This document shows, one piece after another, positions 6,578 to 13,292 of a stretch of DNA of 15,205 bases. This DNA is from Pedobacter sp. (GTDB taxonomy: Bacteria > Bacteroidota > Bacteroidia > Sphingobacteriales > Sphingobacteriaceae). The position numbers and the translations under genes are program-made. The stretch lies in assembly GCA_028287885.1 (NCBI GenBank), contig JAQBOT010000424.1, positions 1 through 15,205 of the forward strand, read 5' to 3'. The notes under the pieces are model-generated. The model did no database searches, was not told the DNA's origin, and was given only the letters and a program-made list of their open reading frames with translations. The first letter of the stretch is position 1. Each line of letters opens with the position of its first letter.

Positions 6578-7693
6578 CTATTGCTTAACGAGCTTCTCAC
6601 CTAAGGAATCTTGCTTCTTTTTTGACCAAAATCTTCTTCCCCGCATATCCTCCACTGGAATATCATCGCCCAGAAGCCTACCCCAAGGCTTTAAATCATC
6701 AATGCGGTCAAATACAATTTTCACGATAGCGATAATCGGGATGGAGAGGAACATGCCTGAAACACCCCACAATGCGCCGCCCAGTAGAACCACTAGAATG
6801 GAAACAAGTGCGTTGATCTGTACTTTAGAAGACACGATGTTTGGTACAAGAAAGTTATTGTCAATAAATTGGATCAGCATATAGGCACCTATCACGCCCA
6901 ACTGTGTGGAGTAGCCATCTTTGGTTATTGTGGCCATCAAGACCGGTAGCAAAATTGCTATGATGCCCCCAATATATGGGATCATGTTTAATATGGCGCC
7001 AATAACGCCAAAAAGGATTGCATACTTCACATCAAGAATGAGAAGGGCGGTCGAGTTTAAAACGGCAACAATGCCCGCTTCAATTAGCAATCCTACCATA
7101 TAGCCCTGAATTGCAGTCTTGGTTTCGTTAAGAATGTCGGCTACTTTGTCCGTGTTTTCTTCCGCAAATACCTCATACAGGAAATTTAAAATGCGTGTTT
7201 TGTTCCACAAGAATAAAAATACATAAACAGGTATAAGAAATACGACTCCAAGAATTCCAACGGCAGTGCCTAAAGTTTGTCCCACTAAAGCTTTACTGCT
7301 ATTTGCCGCCTGATTTAGTAGCTGTACCTGTTTCTCTATGCCAATGCCAAACTGCTGCTGTACCCAGCTTTGAAACCCAATGAGTAGCTCATTGAACTTC
7401 TTCGTGAGCAAAGGAGCGCTTTCACCGAACTGGGCCAATTGTGTAGATAAGAAGTAGAACAGTCCCACAATTAAGAACAAAGCAATTAACATCGTCAAAA
7501 TAATGGATAAGACCTTTGGAATCTTCTTCTTTTGAAAACGGCTAACCAAGGGGTTCAATAAGATCGCAATAATCATGGCAAAACTAAGCGGTACAAGAAT
7601 GTCACGCAAATTGATAAGCACGTAGGTGAGTAAGATCAAACCGAAAAGGACTACGGTGCTTTTCAGGTAAAAAGGGTATTCTTTTGTTGTCAT
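6578..7693 (-). CDS. AI-2E family transporter-like integral membrane protein
   Basis: This 371-residue inner-membrane protein has the architecture of the AI-2E/PerM/YdiK family. Hydrophobic helices lie at about 11-28, 32-48, 60-84 and 140-163, then a block of helices at 200-275 and a last pair at about 292-330. Family motifs include a conserved IPYIGG (238-243), DNNFLVPNIV (278-287) and LSIPIIAIVKI near the last helix. The 85-140 segment is a soluble loop, rich in Gln near its end, and the last 40 residues are a basic cytoplasmic tail. Members have been linked to autoinducer-2 export (TqsA) or to Na+/H+ antiport, but most are uncharacterised and the substrate here cannot be stated. It is transcribed convergently with the dehydratase gene and divergently from the glgE operon. 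The start ATG follows an A/T-rich leader. Confidence 0.92.
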   Translation of the reverse strand: MTTKEYPFYLKSTVVLFGLILLTYVLINLRDILVPLSFAMIIAILLNPLVSRFQKKKIPKVLSIILTMLIALFLIVGLFYFLSTQLAQFGESAPLLTKKFNELLIGFQSWVQQQFGIGIEKQVQLLNQAANSSKALVGQTLGTAVGILGVVFLIPVYVFLFLWNKTRILNFLYEVFAEENTDKVADILNETKTAIQGYMVGLLIEAGIVAVLNSTALLILDVKYAILFGVIGAILNMIPYIGGIIAILLPVLMATITKDGYSTQLGVIGAYMLIQFIDNNFLVPNIVSSKVQINALVSILVVLLGGALWGVSGMFLSIPIIAIVKIVFDRIDDLKPWGRLLGDDIPVEDMRGRRFWSKKKQDSLGEKLVKQ

Positions 7694-7800
7694 ATTTTCA
7701 ATAAACTTTTAAATAGGCATTATGTTTTAAATATCGGCGCAACGAAGTAAAAGCCTCATCAAAAGGAGAACTCAAGGTCGCCGCTGAGGCCATTTCGGCA

Positions 7801-7935
7801 ATGTCCAAAATAGAACAACATACTAAACCTGAAGTATGGAATGTTATAAATACGCTTAGATTTCTTTGCCTGTCCGTAGAAAGCGTAAAGGCATACGTAA
7901 TAATGTATAAACATCGACAAATTTGTCAATTGTGA
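7801..7935 (+). CDS. Possible 44-codon open reading frame in the glgE leader region
   Basis: An ATG at 7801 opens a 44-codon frame ending in TGA at 7933-7935, beginning MSKIEQHTKPEVW. The same frame is open upstream back to a stop at 7714-7716, about 73 codons in all, but I see no ATG, GTG or TTG start there. No family is recognised. The sequence has a plausible mix of residues (MSKIEQHTKPEVWNVINTL) but no strong leader signal, and it overlaps the palindrome and -33 element placed before glgE. It may be a chance frame, a remnant of a longer gene, or a small regulatory peptide; the first is most likely. Confidence 0.15.
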   Translation: MSKIEQHTKPEVWNVINTLRFLCLSVESVKAYVIMYKHRQICQL

Positions 7936-7952
7936 AAACCTTTAATCCTTTG
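7916..7952 (+). promoter_or_regulatory. Candidate promoter and operator palindrome upstream of glgE
   Basis: GACAAATTTGTC at 7916-7927 is a perfect 12-bp palindrome; allowing one mismatched pair, the symmetry extends to 18 bp (7913-7930). A TTG at 7923-7925 inside it is followed after exactly 19 bp by ATCCTTTG (7945-7952), which keeps the TTTG of the Bacteroidota -7 element TAnnTTTG but not its leading TA. The TTG-19 bp-TTTG spacing is right for a promoter of this phylum, and the palindrome would sit on the -33 element where a repressor could block transcription. glgE starts 33 bp after the -7 candidate. The binding protein is not identifiable. The rest of the 292-bp gap before glgE (7694-7985) shows no other clear signal beyond the weak small frame noted separately. 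Confidence 0.35.
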
Positions 7953-7985
7953 TTTTGATTTATAAGAACAAACATCTTTTATTTA

Positions 7986-9932
7986 ATGATAAAATCAAAC
8001 GGCAAAAAACGGGTAATCATTACCAATGTTTATCCTACAGTTGAATTTGGGCGATACACAGCGAAGGCTGTAGTTGGCGACGAAATCTTGTTTTCCGCAG
8101 ATGTTTTTGGTGATGGGCACGACGCCATCTCGGCAAATCTATATCTGAAAGATACCGCTTCTGAAAACGTTATTGAGCTTCCAATGACGTTTATAAACAA
8201 CGACCATTGGGAAATTGCATATACTTTCCCTCAAACAGGAAGATTTGAATTCTGGATTGAGGGCTGGGAAGACCACTTTAAGAATTGGAAGCATGGCTTG
8301 TTAAAAAAGTACCTTGCTGGTCAAGACCTTCAGGTCGAGTTGCAGATCGGAATACTACTTCTTCAGAAAGCGGCTGATGTATTGAATGCTGAACGCGCTT
8401 CTATCTTAGAATGGATTGAGAAGATCCAAGAGGCAGGCAGTGTTGATGAAGCAGTTGCAATAGCAGAGCTCGATGTCCTTGGCAAGCTCATGTACAAATA
8501 CCGGCCAACCGAAATTATAAGCAATTCTGAGGTCTACAAATTGGAGATCGAGCGTAAGAAGGCAGGGTATAGCACTTGGTATGAGCTTTTTCCGCGCTCT
8601 GCTGCAAAGGAGCCAGGCAAACATGGTACGTTTAGAGATGTAATAGATTTGTTGCCACGAGTGTCACAGATGGGTTTCGACGTACTTTACTTCCCACCCA
8701 TTCACCCAATCGGGGAAAAGAATAGGAAAGGGAAGAATAACTCATTACACCCCGTATCCGGAGATCCTGGCTCGCCATGGGCGATCGGCAACCGGAAAGG
8801 CGGGCATAAAGCAATTCACCCGGAGCTGGGCAGCCTTCGCGATTTCAGAAAGCTGATTGAAGCAGCGAAAACCTTTAACATAGAGGTTGCCATGGACATC
8901 GCCTTCCAGTGTGCACCTGATCACCCCTACGTTAAAGAACACCCGCAGTGGTTTACCTGGCGCCCAGACGGCACGGTTCAATATGCAGAAAATCCGCCGA
9001 AGAAATATGAAGATATACTGCCCTTTAACTTTGAAACAGACGATTGGGAAAATCTGTGGGAGGAGTTGAAAAGTGTAATCGACTTCTGGATAGACAATGG
9101 AGTTCGCATTTTCCGTATTGATAATCCACATACCAAGGCGTTCAGGTTTTGGGAGTGGGCAATCGGCGACATACGCAGCCGCCATCCCGAAGTACTTTTC
9201 CTAGCGGAAGCCTTTACCCGGCCAAGGGTGATGGAACGGCTGGCAAAAGCTGGTTTCAACCAGTCCTACACCTACTTCACATGGCGTAATACGAAAAAAG
9301 AGCTTGAAGAATACCTGGAGGAGCTTACCAAAACTGAAATGAGGTATTACTTTCGACCCAACTTCTGGCCAAATACCCCCGATATCTTGCCTCCGGCACT
9401 CATCCACGGCGGCGAAAATGCCCATATCATGCGCATAATCCTTGCAGCAACGCTCTCATCCAATTACGGAATCTACGGGCCAGTGTATGAATTTGGTCTT
9501 CATGAACCACATGGTAGCAAGGAAGAGTATGTTGATAACGAGAAGTATGAAATCTGGCACTGGGACTGGGACAAGTACACTCGGATTAAAGAAATTATTA
9601 TTCGAATAAACAGAATACGGAGAGACAATCCTGCACTTCAGACAACCTGGAACATCACCGCCGCCGAAACAAACAACGATCAGATCATCGCTTATACAAA
9701 AGCTGATCTGAAGGTAGGAAACAGGTTGATCATCGTTGTCAACCTGGATGTTCATAATACACAGGTTGCCTCCTTCCGAATACCCCTTTTGGAGCTTGGG
9801 CTTAGCTTTGACTCCAGCTTCCGGGTACGTGATCTGTTAAGCGGCAGCCTGTATACCTGGCAGGGAGAATGGCAATACGTGGAACTAAATCCATACCAAA
9901 TGCCTGCACACATTTTTAGAATAGAACAATAA
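7986..9932 (+). CDS. glgE: Alpha-1,4-glucan:maltose-1-phosphate maltosyltransferase GlgE
   Basis: GlgE transfers maltosyl units from alpha-maltose-1-phosphate onto the non-reducing end of alpha-1,4-glucan, releasing phosphate. The 648-residue protein has the family layout. The N-terminal beta domain plus helical insert is at about 8-190. The GH13_3 barrel begins at YSTWYELFPRSA (195-206), and a C-terminal beta domain covers about 565-648. Barrel signatures include LYFPPIHPIG, SPWAIG and GGHKAIHPELG. The nucleophile is Asp379 (RIFRIDNPHTK), the acid/base Glu408 (FLAEAFTRP), and Asp466 lies in NTPDI; Asp379 and Glu408 are 29 residues apart, as in the Streptomyces enzyme. The length is slightly below the usual 660-700. 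It is the first gene of a three-gene operon; 12 bp separate it from the treS-maltokinase fusion, which makes its donor substrate. Confidence 0.96.
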   Translation: MIKSNGKKRVIITNVYPTVEFGRYTAKAVVGDEILFSADVFGDGHDAISANLYLKDTASENVIELPMTFINNDHWEIAYTFPQTGRFEFWIEGWEDHFKNWKHGLLKKYLAGQDLQVELQIGILLLQKAADVLNAERASILEWIEKIQEAGSVDEAVAIAELDVLGKLMYKYRPTEIISNSEVYKLEIERKKAGYSTWYELFPRSAAKEPGKHGTFRDVIDLLPRVSQMGFDVLYFPPIHPIGEKNRKGKNNSLHPVSGDPGSPWAIGNRKGGHKAIHPELGSLRDFRKLIEAAKTFNIEVAMDIAFQCAPDHPYVKEHPQWFTWRPDGTVQYAENPPKKYEDILPFNFETDDWENLWEELKSVIDFWIDNGVRIFRIDNPHTKAFRFWEWAIGDIRSRHPEVLFLAEAFTRPRVMERLAKAGFNQSYTYFTWRNTKKELEEYLEELTKTEMRYYFRPNFWPNTPDILPPALIHGGENAHIMRIILAATLSSNYGIYGPVYEFGLHEPHGSKEEYVDNEKYEIWHWDWDKYTRIKEIIIRINRIRRDNPALQTTWNITAAETNNDQIIAYTKADLKVGNRLIIVVNLDVHNTQVASFRIPLLELGLSFDSSFRVRDLLSGSLYTWQGEWQYVELNPYQMPAHIFRIEQ

Positions 9933-9944
9933 CCAAATACAACC

Positions 9945-12900
9945 ATGGCTGAACAAGTTAATCCAATAGACGATAAACTACATTGGTATAAAGATGCTAT
10001 TATTTATGAGCTGCACATCAAGGCCTTCCGAGATGGAAACTGTGATGGCGTAGGAGACTTTAAGGGCTTGATCGAAAAGATTCCTTACCTGGCAGATCTG
10101 GGTGTAACCGCAATCTGGCTCTTGCCCTTTTATCCATCTCCGCTGCGTGATGATGGTTATGACATCGCAGATTATTACAATATAAACCCGTCTTACGGGG
10201 ATATTAAGCAATTTAAAACCTTTCTGAAAGAAGCGCACAAGCGTGGACTGAGGGTTATAACCGAATTGGTTATCAACCATACTTCAGACCAGCATCCTTG
10301 GTTCCAGCGCGCCAGATTGGCTCCGAAAGGGTCCGAACACCGGAACTACTATGTGTGGACAGACGACCCAACTGAGTTTAAGGACGCCCGTATTATATTC
10401 CAGGATTATGAAACCTCCAACTGGACCTGGGACCCTGTAGCAAAACAATATTTCTGGCACCGCTTTTTCCACCACCAGCCAGACTTGAACTTCAGCAGCT
10501 TACAAGTGCAGCAAGAAGTATTTAAGATTATGGATTACTGGTGTAAAATGGGGGTAGATGGTTTCCGCCTGGATGCGGTACCTTATCTCTTCGAAAGAAA
10601 TGGCACCAATTGCGAGAATTTGCCTGAAACTCATGAATTTTTAAAGAAACTGAGGAAGCATGTGGACGATCATCATCCGGGAACCTTACTTCTTGCGGAA
10701 GCAAACATGTGGCCAGAGGACTCAGCAGCTTACTTCGGTGATGGTGATGAATGTCAAATGAACTATCATTTCCCATTGATGCCACGCATGTTTATGGCCC
10801 TGCAAATGGAAGACCGTTATCCAATTACTGACATTTTTGATCAAACACCGGCCATTCCGGATAACTGTCAGTGGGCAATTTTCTTGAGAAATCACGATGA
10901 GTTGACACTGGAGATGGTTACAGACGAGGAGCGTGATTACATGTACAAAGTTTATGTGAAAGATCCAAAAGCAAGGATCAACCTGGGAATCAGACATAGA
11001 CTTGCGCCGCTGCTCGAAAATAACCGTCGCAAGATTGAACTGATGAACGCCTTGCTGTTCACTCTTCCAGGTACTCCCGTGATCTATTATGGGGATGAAA
11101 TTGGAATGGGTGATAACTTCTACCTCGGCGATCGTGATGGTGTTCGTACACCTATGCAATGGCATTCAGACCGCAATGCCGGGTTTTCGGAGGCGAATCC
11201 CCAACAGTTATATCTCCCTTTAATTCTCGATCCTCAATTTCACTATGAGTCAGTCAACGTAGAGCTGCAATCCAGAAACACCTCTTCTTTGTTGTGGTGG
11301 ATGAAACGTGTGATCAGCACACGGAAGAAATACAAAGCCTTCGGTCGTGGTGACATGAAGTTCGTACAAAGCGAAAACGCCAAAGTACTTGCTTTTACAC
11401 GCAGTTATGAAGACCAAACGATGCTGGTGGTTGCCAACCTTTCCAGATTTGCACAAGTTGCAGAACTGGATCTGGACGCATATAAGGGCTTCGTGCCAGT
11501 TGAAATTCTCAGCAGAAACCGCTTCCCAATAGTACGAGAAGATATTCCATACTTTTTTACACTAGGTGCTTATACAACACAAAGTTTCATTCTAGAGAAA
11601 GTACATCCGGAGCTTGAAAATAAGTTCCAATTACATACCCTTACTCTTGGCAGATGGAAGGACCTGTTGAAACGTGAAATCATTGAGCAACTGGAAAATG
11701 AGATTCTGCCAAGCTATATGATGCGCCTACGTTGGTTCGGTGGAAAGGGCAGGGGTATGGAAACTGTAAAAATCATTGACAATGCAGTAATTCCAATGGA
11801 CGACAGCCCTGCTTTTATCTTACTGCTTGAGGTAACTTACCGTGACGGTTTGCCGGATATGTATCAGCTACCTGTAGCCTGTGGCCTTGGTCAGTTTTCT
11901 TATAAATTGCAGGATAATTGCCCGCAGTCCGTAATTGCGCTGATGAAGATTAATGGAGAAGACGCCGTGTTGTATGATGCAATTTACGGCATCGACCTGC
12001 AACAGGTTATCCTAAAGAACATGGCGCAGAATGTCGACATCGGTCAGGGCAATTCAGAATTGCTATTTTCCGGAAACAAGCAGTTGAAGAAACACCTTCA
12101 GCAAAATCCAAAAACCAAGCCGCGGGTGATTTCTGCAGAGCAAAGCAATACTTCCATTACCTACGACAACACCTACTATCTAAAATTTTACAGGAAAGTA
12201 GACCGTGCGATTAATCCAGATGTGGAACTTAGCCGTTTTCTAAGTGAAAAAGCAAAGTTCAAACATACTCCAGGATTTGTGGGAACAATTGATTGGAAAT
12301 TCGGAAAGGAGACAATGGTGCTCGGGATGATGCAGGAGATGGTTAAAAGTACAAGTGATGGCTGGGCATACATGTTGGATCGCCTTGATGATTTTAATGA
12401 GAAAATTCTATCTCATACAGACATAACGGCTATACAAACAGAACTCCTAGGCAGCATTACAAACCCGGTTGACTATGAACAAGTTCCTGAAAGTATGAAG
12501 GAACTTCTTGAAGGCACGGTAGCAGAACTTTTCCTTCTATTAGGTACACGTACTGGAGAAATGCACCTAGCACTCGCTTCAGGATCAGATCTTCCAGCAT
12601 TTGAGCCAGAGCCATTTTCTTTGCACTACCAGCGTTCCCTATTTTCATCGTTGCAATCTTTAGTGCGCGTGGCTTTCCAGAGTCTAAGCAAGAACATAAA
12701 AACGTTGCCAGAAAGTGCGCGGGCAGAAGCAGAAGAAGTTCTGAAGATGAAGGACGAGATTCTTGCCATACTGAAGAAGATCTACAGCAAGAAAATCGAT
12801 GTAACGAAAATACGCATCCATGGGGACTACCACCTAGGCCAGGTTTTGTTTACGGGTAAGGACTTTCTAATTCTTGACTTCGAAGGTGAGCCATCACGCA

Positions 12901-13280
12901 GTTACAGTGAGCGACGTTTGAAATACTCGGCATTGCGAGACGTTGCCGGTATGATCAGGTCTTTCCATTATGCAGCTTATGGGAGTTTATTCCTGGATAA
13001 TCAGATTCGTCCGGAAGATGTCCGTACCCTGCTTCCTTATGTGCAACAATGGTACCATTATATGAGTGGATTTTTCCTTAAATCCTATATGCAGACCGTT
13101 GGTAAGGCGGACTTTGTGCCTAATAATCAGGAAGACCTGGAAATACTATTACAAACATATTTATTGCAGAAAGCAATATATGAGTTGAATTATGAGATTA
13201 ACAACAGACCTGACTGGGTGATTGTACCTTTGAGGGGAATAAAAGCAATTGTAGAAAAGAACCGAACACAAACGGTTTAA
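9945..13280 (+). CDS. treS: Trehalose synthase / maltokinase fusion protein
   Basis: The 1111-residue protein joins two enzymes. Residues 1 to about 560 are a GH13_16 trehalose synthase (maltose alpha-D-glucosyltransferase), which interconverts trehalose and maltose. Nucleophile Asp210 is in GFRLDAVPYL, acid/base Glu252 in LLLAEANMWPED and Asp318 in RNHDELT. Residues from about 567 are a maltokinase (Mak/Pep2): an N-terminal cap with LPSYMMRLRWFGGKGRGM (588-605), then an aminoglycoside-phosphotransferase-like fold with RIHGDYHLGQ (catalytic Asp961) and LDFEGEPSRSY (metal-binding Asp978). It uses ATP to make alpha-maltose-1-phosphate. TreS and Mak are separate proteins forming a complex in mycobacteria, while TreS-Mak fusions are known in other bacteria. 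Both halves are intact, so the fusion should channel maltose between its two sites (inference). Its 12-bp gaps to glgE and glgB place it in the middle of the operon. Confidence 0.96.
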   Translation: MAEQVNPIDDKLHWYKDAIIYELHIKAFRDGNCDGVGDFKGLIEKIPYLADLGVTAIWLLPFYPSPLRDDGYDIADYYNINPSYGDIKQFKTFLKEAHKRGLRVITELVINHTSDQHPWFQRARLAPKGSEHRNYYVWTDDPTEFKDARIIFQDYETSNWTWDPVAKQYFWHRFFHHQPDLNFSSLQVQQEVFKIMDYWCKMGVDGFRLDAVPYLFERNGTNCENLPETHEFLKKLRKHVDDHHPGTLLLAEANMWPEDSAAYFGDGDECQMNYHFPLMPRMFMALQMEDRYPITDIFDQTPAIPDNCQWAIFLRNHDELTLEMVTDEERDYMYKVYVKDPKARINLGIRHRLAPLLENNRRKIELMNALLFTLPGTPVIYYGDEIGMGDNFYLGDRDGVRTPMQWHSDRNAGFSEANPQQLYLPLILDPQFHYESVNVELQSRNTSSLLWWMKRVISTRKKYKAFGRGDMKFVQSENAKVLAFTRSYEDQTMLVVANLSRFAQVAELDLDAYKGFVPVEILSRNRFPIVREDIPYFFTLGAYTTQSFILEKVHPELENKFQLHTLTLGRWKDLLKREIIEQLENEILPSYMMRLRWFGGKGRGMETVKIIDNAVIPMDDSPAFILLLEVTYRDGLPDMYQLPVACGLGQFSYKLQDNCPQSVIALMKINGEDAVLYDAIYGIDLQQVILKNMAQNVDIGQGNSELLFSGNKQLKKHLQQNPKTKPRVISAEQSNTSITYDNTYYLKFYRKVDRAINPDVELSRFLSEKAKFKHTPGFVGTIDWKFGKETMVLGMMQEMVKSTSDGWAYMLDRLDDFNEKILSHTDITAIQTELLGSITNPVDYEQVPESMKELLEGTVAELFLLLGTRTGEMHLALASGSDLPAFEPEPFSLHYQRSLFSSLQSLVRVAFQSLSKNIKTLPESARAEAEEVLKMKDEILAILKKIYSKKIDVTKIRIHGDYHLGQVLFTGKDFLILDFEGEPSRSYSERRLKYSALRDVAGMIRSFHYAAYGSLFLDNQIRPEDVRTLLPYVQQWYHYMSGFFLKSYMQTVGKADFVPNNQEDLEILLQTYLLQKAIYELNYEINNRPDWVIVPLRGIKAIVEKNRTQTV

Positions 13281-13292
13281 TAAAGGGCAGCT

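Noticed and set aside
6565..6586. Short inverted repeat AAGCAA/TTGCTT between the convergent dehydratase and AI-2E family genes, a possible bidirectional terminator.
   Set aside because: The stem is only six pairs, mostly A-T, with a 10-base loop and no T run on either strand, and it overlaps the AI-2E stop codon.
8745..9185. Long open frames opposite glgE and also opposite treS (for example 10722-11165, minus).
   Set aside because: They lie wholly inside strongly supported GH13 genes, show no recognisable protein features and are expected antisense shadows of coding sequence.
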